This document shows, one piece after another, positions 17,229 to 26,510 of a stretch of 64,000 nucleotides of DNA. Source of the DNA: Actinocorallia populi. GTDB lineage: Bacteria > Actinomycetota > Actinomycetes > Streptosporangiales > Streptosporangiaceae. The stretch's first letter is position 1. Each line of letters starts with the position of its first letter. A program made the position numbers and the translations under genes. The stretch spans positions 42,888 to 106,887 of the forward strand of contig NZ_PVZV01000009.1 of NCBI RefSeq assembly GCF_002995495.1, in the 5' to 3' direction. The notes under the pieces are model-generated. The model ran no database searches. It was not told the DNA's origin and saw only the letters and a list, made by a program, of their open reading frames with translations.

Positions 17229-17768
17229 ATGACCGTCCACGACTTCCAGGTGACCGCCGCCGACAACACCGTCCGCGACCTCGGGGACTTCTCCGGCAAG
17301 GTGCTGCTCATCGTGAACGTCGCGAGCAAGTGCGGCCTGACGCCCCAATATGAGGGCCTGCAGGCCCTCTACCGCGACTTCCAGGGCCGCGGCCTGGAAG
17401 TCCTCGGCTTCCCCTGCAACCAGTTCGGCGGCCAGGAGCCGGGCACCGACGCGGAAATCCAGGACTTCTGCTCCACCAATTTCGACGTCTCCTTCCCCGT
17501 CTTCGCCAAGCTCGACGTCAACGGTCCGGACGCGGCTCCGCTCTTCGCCCACCTCCGCGCCGAGGCGCCCGGTGACTTCGGCCCCGACCACGGGTTCCTC
17601 TACGAGCACGTCAAGAACACCCGTCCCGAGGCCATCGGCACCGACGAGGTCAAGTGGAACTTCACCAAGTTCCTCGTGGACGGCGCAGGCAAGGTCATCC
17701 GCCGCTACGAGCCCACCACCGCGCCCGAGGAGATCCGCGCCGACCTCGACGCCCTCCTCCCCGCCTGA
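17229..17768 (+). CDS. Glutathione peroxidase-family thiol peroxidase
   Basis: A 179-residue thioredoxin-fold peroxidase of the BtuE/GPx family that reduces hydroperoxides, in bacteria usually with thioredoxin as donor. The catalytic cysteine is C35 in NVASKCGLTPQY, the FPCNQFGGQEPG loop supplies the glutamine and a second cysteine, and the Trp/Asn pair lies in KWNFTKFLV, completing the tetrad. It has its own promoter and a palindrome in the leader, suggesting stress-responsive control. The DinB-family gene follows 43 bp downstream and may be cotranscribed. Confidence 0.93.
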   Translation: MTVHDFQVTAADNTVRDLGDFSGKVLLIVNVASKCGLTPQYEGLQALYRDFQGRGLEVLGFPCNQFGGQEPGTDAEIQDFCSTNFDVSFPVFAKLDVNGPDAAPLFAHLRAEAPGDFGPDHGFLYEHVKNTRPEAIGTDEVKWNFTKFLVDGAGKVIRRYEPTTAPEEIRADLDALLPA

Positions 17769-17811
17769 AAACCCGTTTCCCGGCCGGTCGGCCGCGTGCC
17801 AGGGTCGGGCG

Positions 17812-18360
17812 ATGAACACATCGCGACGTGACCTGATGCGCTGGCAGTTCGACCTGACCTGGTCGTTGTCCGAGTACCACCTGGAGCGGCTGGTCCCGGA
17901 GGACTTCCTGTGGGAGCCGTCCCCCCTCAGCTGGACGGTGCGCCCCGCTCCCGACGGAACGTGGGTGACAGACTGGGCCGAGACCGAACCCGACCCGGTC
18001 CCCACCCCCACCATCGCCTGGCTCACCTGGCACATCGACTGGTGGTGGTCCGTGGCCCTCGACCACGTCCGGTCCCGTGCCCCGCGCGACCGCGCCGAGA
18101 TCACCTGGCCGGGCGACGGCGAAGCCGCCGTCGCCCGGCTGCGCGCCCTCCGCGAGGAGTGGCTGACGGTCCTGGAGCACCTCGACGAGCCCGCGCTGGA
18201 CGCCCCCGCGACCTTCCCGTGGCAGGACGACCCCCAGTACACCGTCGCCCACACGATCGCCTGGGTGAACGCCGAACTCATGAAGAACGTCACCGAGATC
18301 GGCCAGCTCCGCCTCCTTCGCGCCGCCTCCCGCCCCGCCAGCAGTGACCGTATTGCCTAG
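17812..18360 (+). CDS. DinB-family protein
   Basis: A 182-residue four-helix-bundle protein of the DinB/YfiT-like superfamily, members of which bind metal through three histidines and include thiol (mycothiol or bacillithiol) transferases. Visible family features are the N-terminal LMRWQFDLTWSL helix, TIAWLTWHIDWWWS with the first putative histidine, and YTVAHTIAWVNAELMKN with a second. The N-terminal histidine usually seen is not obvious, so metal binding is uncertain. ATG 17812 starts the conserved fold. It follows the peroxidase gene closely, which suits a role in thiol or stress metabolism but does not prove it. Confidence 0.78.
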   Translation: MNTSRRDLMRWQFDLTWSLSEYHLERLVPEDFLWEPSPLSWTVRPAPDGTWVTDWAETEPDPVPTPTIAWLTWHIDWWWSVALDHVRSRAPRDRAEITWPGDGEAAVARLRALREEWLTVLEHLDEPALDAPATFPWQDDPQYTVAHTIAWVNAELMKNVTEIGQLRLLRAASRPASSDRIA

Positions 18361-18388
18361 ATCGGTCAAATAGGCCTACGGTGGGGGC

Positions 18389-18988
18389 ATGCCGAGAGCC
18401 TTCACCACCGAAGAGTCCGCACGGATACGAGAACGGCTGCTGAACGCCGGGCGGGAGGCCTTCGCGCGAAGCGGGGTCCGGGGAACGACCGTCGAGGAGC
18501 TCGCGAAGGCGGCGGCGATCTCGAAAGGCGCGTTCTACCGTTTCTTCGACGGCAAGGAGGCGCTGCTGGTGGCCCTGCTCGGCGAGCACGAGCGGGCCGA
18601 GCACGCCCGGATCGAGCAGGCGGTGCGGGCGGATCCCGCCCACGTGGTCGACGTGCTCGTCGACAGCGCCGTCTGCGCGCTCGAACGGGACCCCTTCCTC
18701 GCGGTCCTGATGAGCGAGGAAGGGCTGCGAGCGGTGCACTCCCGCCCGCTGGAGGAGCAGGAAGCGCTTCTGGAACGCGACAGCCGCCTGGTCAAACGGG
18801 TCTTCGCCGTGCTGCAGGAGGCGGGGATGGTGCTGGACGTCTCCGAGCAGGTCCTCCTCGGGTTGCTGCGCTCGCTGATCTTCACCGGATGGCACCGCAC
18901 CGACATCGGGGACGAGCACGTCGAGGAACTGACGGCGTGGCTGAAAACGTCGTTGCGGCGCGACGTGCACGTAGAGGTGCGGGAATGA
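18389..18988 (+). CDS. TetR-family regulator of an ABC exporter operon
   Basis: A 199-residue TetR regulator with DNA-binding motif GVRGTTVEELAKAAAISKG followed by AFYRFFDGKEALL. It is the first gene of a three-gene unit: its TGA overlaps the ATG of the ABC ATPase gene, so regulator and transporter are made from one message and the regulator probably autoregulates the whole unit. A TACGGT hexamer (18375-18380) eight bases before the ATG, with no good ribosome-binding site, suggests a leaderless start. The upstream 28 bp contain the AT-richer segment where an operator would be expected. Confidence 0.88.
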   Translation: MPRAFTTEESARIRERLLNAGREAFARSGVRGTTVEELAKAAAISKGAFYRFFDGKEALLVALLGEHERAEHARIEQAVRADPAHVVDVLVDSAVCALERDPFLAVLMSEEGLRAVHSRPLEEQEALLERDSRLVKRVFAVLQEAGMVLDVSEQVLLGLLRSLIFTGWHRTDIGDEHVEELTAWLKTSLRRDVHVEVRE

Positions 18989-19896
18989 GCACCGCGATCC
19001 GGACACGTGGCCTGACGCACCGCTTCGGCCGGACGACGGCCGTCGACGGCGTGGACCTCACGATCGCCCCCGGTGAGATCTACGGCTTCCTCGGCCGCAA
19101 CGGCGCGGGGAAGACCACCCTGATCCGCGTCCTGCTCGGCCTCATCACGCCCACCTCCGGCGAGGTCAGCCTGCTCGGCACACCCGTCCGGGGCGGCCGC
19201 ACCCCCTCCGCGCTGTGGGCGCGCGTCGGATACCTCGTGGAGGGCCCCGGCCTGTACCCGGGACTCACCGTCCTGGAGCACCTGCGCATCGCGGCACGCT
19301 ACCGGGGCCTGGCGGCCGCCGCGGTCGACGACGCCGTCGACCGCCTGGGCCTCCACCGGTACGCCGGTGTCCGCGCCCGCGCGCTCTCCCTGGGCAACCG
19401 GCAGCGCCTCGGCCTTGCGCTCGCCCTCCTGCACCGCCCCGACCTGCTGATCCTCGACGAACCCGTCAACGGCCTCGACCCGGCGGGCGTCGTCGACGTC
19501 CGGACGCTCCTGCACGACCTCGCCGGCGACGGCGTCACCGTCTTCATGTCCTCCCACCTCATCGACGAGGTGGCCCGCCTGGCCGACCGCATCGGCATCA
19601 TCCACGACGGCGGCCTCGTCGAGGAGCTGTCGGGCGAGGACCTGGGCGCCGTCCGGCTCGTCCTGAACTTCCGCACCCCCGAACTGGCGCGCCGCGCCGC
19701 CGCCGCGCTCCGCCACCACGGCATCGACACCCGCGACGAACCGGCCGGCCTGACGGCCACCGACCCCGAGGCCGTCCGGCGCCCCGACCTCGTCGCCACC
19801 CGCCTCGTGTCCGCGGGGACCCCGCCGACCCGCCTCGCCGTCGAGGCCGAGGACCTCGAAGAACACTTCCTGCGCCTCACCGGAGGACCCCGATGA
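18985..19896 (+). CDS. ABC transporter ATP-binding protein (drug-exporter type)
   Basis: A 303-residue ATPase of the CcmA/DrrA-like ABC-2 export group. Walker A is GRNGAGKTT, the signature is LSLGNRQRLGLA, Walker B is LLILDEP followed by VNGLDP, and the H-loop appears as SSHLIDE. The C-terminal ~80 residues form the extra domain usual in antibiotic and lantibiotic exporters. Both ends overlap neighbours by ATGA, showing tight coupling with the TetR upstream and the permease downstream. Expected to energise export from the cytoplasm; substrate unknown. Confidence 0.94.
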   Translation: MSTAIRTRGLTHRFGRTTAVDGVDLTIAPGEIYGFLGRNGAGKTTLIRVLLGLITPTSGEVSLLGTPVRGGRTPSALWARVGYLVEGPGLYPGLTVLEHLRIAARYRGLAAAAVDDAVDRLGLHRYAGVRARALSLGNRQRLGLALALLHRPDLLILDEPVNGLDPAGVVDVRTLLHDLAGDGVTVFMSSHLIDEVARLADRIGIIHDGGLVEELSGEDLGAVRLVLNFRTPELARRAAAALRHHGIDTRDEPAGLTATDPEAVRRPDLVATRLVSAGTPPTRLAVEAEDLEEHFLRLTGGPR

Positions 19897-20675
19897 CCGG
19901 CTACCGGGCCGCGCTCGCCGCCGAACTGCTGAAGGCCCGCCGTTCCAAGGCCCCGCTGCTGACGCTTCTGGCGATGACGGGGGCGGGCGCGATGGCGGCG
20001 CTGTTCATGTTCGTCCTGGCCGATCCCGTGCGGGCCCGCCGCCTCGGCATCCTCCACCAGAAAGCGCAGCTCTCCGGCCTCACCGCCGACTGGTCCGGCC
20101 TGCTGGGCCTCCTCGCCCAGATCATCGCCGTGGGCGGCCTGTTCGTCTTCGCGTTCATCACCGTCTGGATCTTCGGCCAGGAGTTCGCCACCGGCACCCT
20201 GCGCTACCTCCTGGCCCTCCCCGTCCCCCGCTCCGCCGTCGTCCTCGCCAAGTTCACCGTCGCTGCCCTGTGGTCGGCGCTCCTCACCGGCTGGCTCACC
20301 GGCGTGGTCATGATCGCCGGCCTGGCCCTGGACCTCCCCGGAGCCACCCCGGCCCTCCTGCAGGACGGCCTGGCCCGGACCGCGGCGGCCGCCGCCCTCA
20401 TGCTGGCGGCCACCACCCCGGCGGCCCTGGTCACCTGCGCCACCCGCAGCCACCTGGCGGCCCTGTCCGCCGTCGTCGCGGCCCTCGTCCTGGCCCAGAT
20501 CGCCGCGGCCCTCGGCCGGGGCGACCTCCTGCCGTGGTCCGTTCCGGCGGTGGCGGCGGGCCTGACCCCCGACACCCGTCTGGGCCCGGCCTCCTTCGCG
20601 ATCACCCTGCTCACCGCCGCCGGCGGCGTCCTGGCCACCCTCGCCTGGTGGCGGAGCCCCCGGGCCGGCCGCTGA
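19893..20675 (+). CDS. ABC-2 type transporter permease
   Basis: A 260-residue membrane protein with about six transmembrane segments in ABC-2 permease arrangement: an amphipathic N-terminal helix ELLKARRSK, TM1 near residue 30, and a cytoplasmic FGQEFATGTLRYLLA element before TM3, a conserved coupling region in this family. Its ATG overlaps the ATPase stop. Together they form one exporter under the upstream TetR. The end of the transcript is not marked by a convincing hairpin. Confidence 0.9.
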   Translation: MTGYRAALAAELLKARRSKAPLLTLLAMTGAGAMAALFMFVLADPVRARRLGILHQKAQLSGLTADWSGLLGLLAQIIAVGGLFVFAFITVWIFGQEFATGTLRYLLALPVPRSAVVLAKFTVAALWSALLTGWLTGVVMIAGLALDLPGATPALLQDGLARTAAAAALMLAATTPAALVTCATRSHLAALSAVVAALVLAQIAAALGRGDLLPWSVPAVAAGLTPDTRLGPASFAITLLTAAGGVLATLAWWRSPRAGR

Positions 20676-20771
20676 CCGCCGCCGCCCGCGCACCGCGCCG
20701 GGAAAGGCCCGCAGGGGGAGGGGCAGGCCTATAGTGCTCGCGGGTCTCGGCTCCGATAAGGGCAGGTACGT

Positions 20772-22253
20772 GTGAGATATGAGGAGTACCGGCGGTTCGA
20801 CGCCGTCGGACTGGCTGAGCTCGTCGCGAAGAACGAAGTGCAGCCGGACGAGGTGCTGGAAGCGGCGATCGGGCGGGCCGAGGAGGTCAACGGCCGGCTG
20901 AACGCGATCGTGTACCCGATGTACGACCTCGCCCGCGAACGGGCCCGCGCCGGGCTGTCGGGGCCGCTCGCCGGGGTGCCGTTCCTCCTCAAGGACCTGA
21001 TGCAGGACTACGAGGGCTTTCCCACGGGCGGGGGCTCGCGGGCGCTGCGCGGCCACATGGCGATGGAGCACAGCGTCGTCGTGCGGCGCTGGCTGGAGGC
21101 GGGACTGGTCGTCTTCGGCAAGACGAACACACCGGAGTTCGGCACCAAGTCCGTCACCGAGCCCGAGGCGTACGGGCCGACCCGCAACCCGTGGAACCTC
21201 GACCACACGCCCGGCGGCTCGTCGGGCGGGTCGGCGGCGGCCGTCGCCGCCGGGATCGTGCCGGCCGCGGGCGCCAGCGACGGGGGAGGGTCCATCCGGA
21301 TCCCCGCCGCGTGCTGCGGGCTGTTCGGCCTCAAACCCGGGCGCGGCGTGCTCTCCAGCGGCCCGCACCACGCCGAGTACTTCCACGGTGCCGCCACCGA
21401 GGGCGTCGTCACGCGGACGGTGCGGGACAGCGCGATGATGCTCGACGTGATGACGGCCGCCGACGACCTCGGCGGCCCCTACCTGCCGGCGCGCCCCGCC
21501 ATGCCCTACGCGGAGCTGGCCCGGCGCGAACCGAGCAGGCTGCGCATCGGCTTCACCGCCCGCTCGCCCCTGGGCACGCCCGTCGACCCGGAGGCGGTCG
21601 CCGCCGTGGAGGGCGCGGCGAAGCTGCTCGAGGGCCTCGGCCACGCCGTCGAGCCCGCCGAACCCGACCTCGACGGCGAACAGCTCGCCCGCGACTTCCT
21701 CATGATGTGGTCCTGCGAGGCCGCCGCGACCGTCGCGCAGATCCGGCGCGACACCGGCGCGCGCCGCCGCGATTTCGAACTCGACACCCGCCTGCTCGCC
21801 GGCTCCGCCCGCTCCGTCAGGGCCGCCGACTACCTGGCCGCCCTCACCCGCTGGAACACCTACACCCGCGCCCTGGCCGCCTTCCACGAACGCTACGACC
21901 TGCTGCTCACCCCCTCCCTGGCGGGCCCTCCGGTCCGGATCGGCGCCCTGGACACCCCGCGCCCGCTCCGCGTGTTCGGCGAGCTCATGCTCCTGCTGCG
22001 CTTGGCCGGCCCCGCCGCCAGGACCCCCGTCTGGCAGGACCAGCTGATCGCCAACCTCGCCCCGGTCCCCTTCACCCAGCTCGCCAACATCACCGGCCGC
22101 CCCGCCATGTCCGTCCCCCTCCACCGCACCGCGACCGGCCTGCCCCTGGGCGTCCAGTTCGTCGCCGGCCTGGGCGGCGAACCCGCCCTCCTCTCCCTGG
22201 CCGCCCAGCTGGAGGCCGAACACCCCTGGCCCGTCCAGGACCCGCCTCTGTGA
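20772..22253 (+). CDS. Amidase-signature hydrolase
   Basis: A 493-residue amidase (AS family). The Ser-cisSer-Lys triad is visible: K74 in FLLKDL, the cis-serine near residue 150 in the glycine-serine-rich PGGSSGGSAA, and nucleophile S174 in SDGGGSIRIPA. These enzymes hydrolyse amides to acids and ammonia; the GatA subunit also belongs here but is ruled out by lack of gatB/gatC neighbours. GTG 20772 is used, with a TATAGT hexamer at 20730-20735 upstream as a probable -10 element. The gene stands between the exporter operon and a convergent YdcF-like gene. Confidence 0.91.
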   Translation: MRYEEYRRFDAVGLAELVAKNEVQPDEVLEAAIGRAEEVNGRLNAIVYPMYDLARERARAGLSGPLAGVPFLLKDLMQDYEGFPTGGGSRALRGHMAMEHSVVVRRWLEAGLVVFGKTNTPEFGTKSVTEPEAYGPTRNPWNLDHTPGGSSGGSAAAVAAGIVPAAGASDGGGSIRIPAACCGLFGLKPGRGVLSSGPHHAEYFHGAATEGVVTRTVRDSAMMLDVMTAADDLGGPYLPARPAMPYAELARREPSRLRIGFTARSPLGTPVDPEAVAAVEGAAKLLEGLGHAVEPAEPDLDGEQLARDFLMMWSCEAAATVAQIRRDTGARRRDFELDTRLLAGSARSVRAADYLAALTRWNTYTRALAAFHERYDLLLTPSLAGPPVRIGALDTPRPLRVFGELMLLLRLAGPAARTPVWQDQLIANLAPVPFTQLANITGRPAMSVPLHRTATGLPLGVQFVAGLGGEPALLSLAAQLEAEHPWPVQDPPL

Positions 22254-22267
22254 CGTGCGCGCCCCGG

Positions 22268-22915
22268 TCACAGGAGGCGGGAGGTGTAGCCGGCGGCGAC
22301 GAGCCGTTCGAAGGCGGCCTGGACCGCGGGCGGCACGACCTGGGGGACGGCGTAGCCGAGCGCGGGGTACTCGGCGATGCGCTGGGTGTCGCCCACGAGC
22401 ATGTCGATGACGCGGGTGGCGTCCCCGATGTCCTGGACGTACTCGTCCAGGGGGAGGGGGCGGGAGGTGCAGACGACGTCGAGTCCGGGCCAGAGCTTCC
22501 TGGCGGTCGCGTAGGCGCGGCGCTGCTGGTAGGGGCGCGAGATCAGGACGGCGGAGCGGGCCTCGACGCCTTCGGAGGCCAGGAGGCGGCGGGTGAACTC
22601 GATGTTCTGGCCGGTGTTGGCGGCCTCGGTCTCGACGAGGACGGCCTCCGGGGGGACGCCCAGCCGCAGGGCGTGCTCCCGGTAGTGGACGGCCTCACCC
22701 CGGGGGAAGCGGGCGATCGTGGTGGGGGCGTTGGCGCCGGTGAAGACGACCAGGGGGAAGAGGCCCCGGTGGAAGAGCTCAGCGGCGCGGACGGCCACGC
22801 CCGGGTCGTGGCTGCCCAGCCCGATGCCGACGTCCACGGGGCGGAGGGGGTGGTTCAGCTGGTGGTAGTCCCACAGGGTCTCCACATCGGATCGGTAGAC
22901 ATCGGGCAGAGGCAT
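22268..22915 (-). CDS. YdcF/SanA-like DUF218 protein
   Basis: A 215-residue DUF218 protein. The fold's marker segments are present: VGIGLGSHDPGVAVRAAEL, VVFTGAN, the acidic ETEAANTGQN with conserved ET.A.NT, and the LISRPYQQRRA stretch. Members include E. coli YdcF and the envelope protein SanA; biochemical function is unresolved, and this one lacks a membrane anchor. ATG 22915 is chosen for the fold start; in-frame ATGs at 22948 and 22966 would add 11-17 residues and none has a clear ribosome-binding site. It converges with the amidase gene. Confidence 0.82.
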   Translation of the reverse strand: MPLPDVYRSDVETLWDYHQLNHPLRPVDVGIGLGSHDPGVAVRAAELFHRGLFPLVVFTGANAPTTIARFPRGEAVHYREHALRLGVPPEAVLVETEAANTGQNIEFTRRLLASEGVEARSAVLISRPYQQRRAYATARKLWPGLDVVCTSRPLPLDEYVQDIGDATRVIDMLVGDTQRIAEYPALGYAVPQVVPPAVQAAFERLVAAGYTSRLL

Positions 22916-23138
22916 GTGAATTCGGCTTCTGTGTAGAGAACGGGGCATAACGATCTTGCATCTCACGGGTGACGGTCCAGAAGAGATAGGTCCCGGACGC
23001 CGGTCGGGAAGGTAGCGTCTGCGATGCCGCCTTCCGATACCGGATGTCCCGTGCTGTTTCGGTAGGTAGTACCCCCCCCGCCCCTACCCTGACCGTGGAG
23101 AACCGTGATCCGGCGCCGCTCGTTCCCGCTTGTCGACC

Positions 23139-24638
23139 ATGGGTGAGGGATTCTCGAGCCGCCGCCGTTTCCTGCTCGGCCTGGGGGCGCTCACCGCCGC
23201 CGCTTCGCTCCCCGGGGCCGCCCCGGTCAACGCGGACAACGCCGCCGGCCCCGGCGAGGGTCCGGGCAGGCGGACGGCACGCGCCCGCCGGGCGCCCGGC
23301 CGGCCGAACTTCGTGGTGATCGTCGCCGACGACTTCGGATACGGGCAGATCGGCGTCCAGGGGCAGAAGAAGATCAAGACCCCGCGCATCGACCGCATGG
23401 CCCGCGAGGGGCTGCGGTTCACCGACGCCTACGCGGCCGCTCCCGTCTGCGCTCCGGCGCGGGCGTCGCTGCTGACCGGGCTGCACGTGGGGCACTCCCC
23501 GGTCCGCCGCAACCCGCCCAAGGACGGCGACCTGCCGCTGCCGCCCGGCATCCCGACGATCGCGACCGTGCTCCAGGAGGCCGGCTACCGCACCGGCGTG
23601 TTCGGCAAATGGGGCTTCGGCGGGCGGATGCCCAACCCGTCCCATCCCTACCAGCACGGGTTCACCGACTTCTACGGCTACCTCACCCACTACGCGGCCA
23701 AGACCTACTACCCCGAACAGCTGTGGGACGGGGTGGAACCGGCCCGCCTGCCGGGCAACAAGGGCGACCGCGGCCCCCACTACGGCCCTGATCTCATCAT
23801 GGACCGGGCCCTGGAATTCGTGCGCGACAGCGGGGACGACCCGTTCCTGCTGCTGCTCACCCTGCCGCTCCCGCACGCCCGCACCACCCCGCCGCCGAGC
23901 CTCGGCTCCTACGCGAAGAAGGACTGGCGTCGCGCCGACAAGATCCACGCCGCGCAGGTCACCCGGCTGGACACCTACGTCGGCCGCCTCCTGGACTCCC
24001 TGCGCCGGCGCGGCCTGGACGACGACACCATCGTCATCTTCACCGCCGACAACGGCCCGCACGAAGAAGGCAACGTCCGCCCCGACTTCTTCAACGCCAA
24101 CGGCCCCTACCGCGGCTACAAGCGCAACCTCTACGAGGGCGGCATCCGCGTCCCCTTCGTCGTCTGGTCGCCCAAGATCATGTCCAGGACCAGGGGGAAG
24201 CGCACCGCCCACCCCACCGTCCACTACGACCTGCTCGCCACCCTCGCCGACTTCGCGGGCGTCGACACGCCCCCCGGCACCGACGGCCTGTCCCTGCGCG
24301 CGACGCTCACCGGCCGCGGAACCCAGCCCCGCCACGAGTACCTCTACTGGGCCCGCCTGCACGCAGGCGCCACCCCCTCGCACCGCGCGGAGGACGACGG
24401 CCGCGGCCGCAACGCCGCCGCCGCCGTACGGTTCGGCCACTGGAAGGCGGTCGGCTTCGCCCCCGGCCCCGCCTACACCGAGCCCGGCCCCGACTGGGAC
24501 ATCGAGCTCTACGACCTCAGCAAGGACCCCGGCGAAAAGCGCAACCTCGCCAAGAAGCGCCCCGACATCGCCCGCGAGGCCCAGCGCCACCTCAAGGATG
24601 CCTGGCAACCCCCGCTGGCCTGGCGCCTCATCAGCTGA
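23139..24638 (+). CDS. Tat-exported sulfatase (formylglycine type)
   Basis: A 499-residue sulfatase with a twin-arginine signal (SSRRRFLLGLGA, then a hydrophobic stretch and AAP near residue 28). The catalytic motif CAPAR in PVCAPARASLLTG places the cysteine that must be oxidised to formylglycine near residue 104, and metal-binding segments IVADDFGYGQ and FTADNGPHEEGN are typical of arylsulfatase-like enzymes (sulfate ester hydrolysis). No formylglycine-generating enzyme gene lies in the window, so maturation must be in trans. ATG 23139 is used; a TTG three codons upstream is possible and no strong ribosome-binding site was seen. Confidence 0.91.
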   Translation: MGEGFSSRRRFLLGLGALTAAASLPGAAPVNADNAAGPGEGPGRRTARARRAPGRPNFVVIVADDFGYGQIGVQGQKKIKTPRIDRMAREGLRFTDAYAAAPVCAPARASLLTGLHVGHSPVRRNPPKDGDLPLPPGIPTIATVLQEAGYRTGVFGKWGFGGRMPNPSHPYQHGFTDFYGYLTHYAAKTYYPEQLWDGVEPARLPGNKGDRGPHYGPDLIMDRALEFVRDSGDDPFLLLLTLPLPHARTTPPPSLGSYAKKDWRRADKIHAAQVTRLDTYVGRLLDSLRRRGLDDDTIVIFTADNGPHEEGNVRPDFFNANGPYRGYKRNLYEGGIRVPFVVWSPKIMSRTRGKRTAHPTVHYDLLATLADFAGVDTPPGTDGLSLRATLTGRGTQPRHEYLYWARLHAGATPSHRAEDDGRGRNAAAAVRFGHWKAVGFAPGPAYTEPGPDWDIELYDLSKDPGEKRNLAKKRPDIAREAQRHLKDAWQPPLAWRLIS

Positions 24639-24673
24639 ATCAGTCCGTCCCTCCGGGCGAAGGTGAAGGACCC

Positions 24674-24703
24674 GAGCCCCGGCGGAGCCGACCACCGGGG
24701 CTC
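24674..24703 (+). terminator. Terminator-like hairpin after the sulfatase gene
   Basis: GAGCCCCGG and CCGGGGCTC form 9-bp arms around a 12-base loop, 35 bases after the stop codon. The following ~230 bases to the next start contain no recognisable gene, only GAAGGAGGAAT as ribosome-binding site. Confidence 0.5.
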
Positions 24704-24930
24704 TGAACACATCACGGAAAACCTCGCCGAAGCCGTGTCCGGTGTCGGATTTTTGCGGCTCAGGGGTGCTGGGCCGCCCGGAACGGGGAGATGACGCAGG
24801 GTGGCGTGGTCGCACGCCTGCTGCGGAGGGCTTTCTTGGACACGGTCTCCGAGGCGTTTCTCGACGGCGCTGAACGTCGCCGCCCGGCCGCCGCCGAGCG
24901 CCCCGCCGTCCGCCCGCCGAAGGAGGAATC

Positions 24931-25899
24931 GTGGTGTCCCAGAGGCTCGACGAGCTCGACCTGAAGCTCCTGCAAGCGCTGGAACTCGACGGGCGGGCGT
25001 CGTTCAGCCGGATCGCACGCGTGCTGGGAGTCTCCGACCAGACCATCGCGCGCCGGTTCAGGCGGCTGCGCTCCACGTCCCGGCTCCGCGTGACCGGGAT
25101 GACCGACGACAGCCGCCTGGGCCGCGACAACTGGATCATCCGGCTCGGCTGCATCCCCGACGTGGCCGAGCGGCTGGCCTCCACCCTCGCCGAACGCCCC
25201 GACACCCGGTACGTGGGCCTGGTCTCCGGCGGCACCGAGGTGATGTGCGCGATGGAGCCGCGCAGCCGCCGGGAACGCGACGAACCGCTCCTCGAACGCC
25301 TTCGGAGCACCCCGCGCCTCACCTCGGTCAGCGCCCACGGCATCCTGCACTCCTTCTACGGCGGCCCGTTCGGCCTGCTCCGCAAGACCGACGCCCTCGA
25401 CCCGGACGAGGAAGCCGCCCTCCGCCCCCCGCCCCTCCCGCCCACCACACCCCCCACCACCCTGGACACCGTCGACGGCGCTCTCCTGTCCGCCCTGCAC
25501 CACGACGGCCGCGCCACCCTCACCGAACTCCAGACCGCCACAGGCCAGTCCGAAGCCACCGTCAAACGCCGCCTGGATCGCCTACGCGCCACGGGAGTGC
25601 TCTACTTCGCCGTCGAATACGACCGCGAACACCTGGACCAGGACGTCGAAGCCATGTGCTGGCTGACCGTCGCCCCCCACGCCCTGGCCGAAGCGGGCCG
25701 AGCCCTGGCGACCCACCGCGAAGTCCGCTTCGCCGCCGCCACCACCGGCCGGACCAACCTCGTGGCCTCCGTGCTCTGCCCCACCCCCACCGACCTGTAC
25801 ACCTACCTGAACGAAAAGATCGGCCCCCTGCCCGGCGTCCAGACCGCAGAGACCACCCTCGTCCTCCGCCGAACCAAACCCCTCACCTACGACCGCTGA
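24931..25899 (+). CDS. Tandem-domain Lrp/AsnC-family regulator
   Basis: A 322-residue regulator made of two Lrp/AsnC units in one chain. The first helix-turn-helix is near residues 8-60 (LDELDLKLLQALELDGRAS and VSDQTIARRFRRL), followed by a RAM-like ligand region; the second begins near residue 180 (LDTVDGALLSALHHDGRAT and SEATVKRRLDRLRATG) with its own RAM domain. Such double proteins are common in actinomycetes and act as pseudo-dimers on DNA. GTG 24931 has an excellent AAGGAGGAAT ribosome-binding site. A hypothetical gene follows 47 bp downstream in the same direction. Confidence 0.88.
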   Translation: MVSQRLDELDLKLLQALELDGRASFSRIARVLGVSDQTIARRFRRLRSTSRLRVTGMTDDSRLGRDNWIIRLGCIPDVAERLASTLAERPDTRYVGLVSGGTEVMCAMEPRSRRERDEPLLERLRSTPRLTSVSAHGILHSFYGGPFGLLRKTDALDPDEEAALRPPPLPPTTPPTTLDTVDGALLSALHHDGRATLTELQTATGQSEATVKRRLDRLRATGVLYFAVEYDREHLDQDVEAMCWLTVAPHALAEAGRALATHREVRFAAATTGRTNLVASVLCPTPTDLYTYLNEKIGPLPGVQTAETTLVLRRTKPLTYDR

Positions 25900-25946
25900 C
25901 CTACGCTCGACAAGAACACCGCACAAGCCCGGACGGGAGGGAACGC

Positions 25947-26492
25947 ATGGACGTCACGGCGGCCGACTACCAGCTTTTCGTCCTGGGAGCGATGACCAGA
26001 GCACCCGAACCAAAGGTCCGTGACGCACTCACGCGACTCGGCGCCGACCGGGCGGCCATGGTCCGGGCCGGTGAACGGATCATGGCGAAGAGATACGGGA
26101 TGCGCCCGGCGTTCGAGGAACTCGACAGGCTCCTCGGTCCCGCCCGGAGCGAGGAGCCACGCGAGGCGGACGGAGAGACGTACCTGTGCCGGACCTATGC
26201 GCTTCCTCTGTGGCAGGACCTCCTTTTCGAGATCTACGGCAACGCCCAGGGAATCGTCTGGGACCGGCGTTTTGTCCGCGCCCCGGGAAGCCGACCCCCC
26301 GCGGCACCGGACGACCCTCTGGAACTGGAGCCGTGGAGCATGACGAAGACCGAGGTGGAAGCGGCCTACGGACCGCTGGCCGACGGAGAGGAATGGTCAC
26401 CGTACGCGGCGTACGAACTGCGTATCGGTGCTGCCGAGTACGATGTGACCTTTTCCTGGGACCTGTTCCAGCGCATCGTCCGGCAGAGGTAA
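25947..26492 (+). CDS. Hypothetical protein, 181 aa
   Basis: Not assigned to a family. The protein is soluble and acidic-aromatic in its C-terminal half: LWQDLLFEIYGNAQGIVWDRRFV, then a Pro-rich linker and ELEPWSMTKTEVEAAYGPL, ending YDVTFSWDLFQRIV. This alternation of short aromatic strands resembles small immunity or stress proteins but no motif is diagnostic. ATG 25947 follows GGGAGG. Codon-position GC is as high as in neighbouring genes, supporting real coding. It is downstream of the double Lrp regulator. Confidence 0.65.
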   Translation: MDVTAADYQLFVLGAMTRAPEPKVRDALTRLGADRAAMVRAGERIMAKRYGMRPAFEELDRLLGPARSEEPREADGETYLCRTYALPLWQDLLFEIYGNAQGIVWDRRFVRAPGSRPPAAPDDPLELEPWSMTKTEVEAAYGPLADGEEWSPYAAYELRIGAAEYDVTFSWDLFQRIVRQR

Positions 26493-26510
26493 CCCGAGTC
26501 CCCTCCTCAG

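Noticed and set aside
19299..22271. 990-codon open frame antisense to ABC permease and amidase
   Set aside because: Shadow of real genes; low-complexity Gly/Arg/Gln-rich translation without domains.
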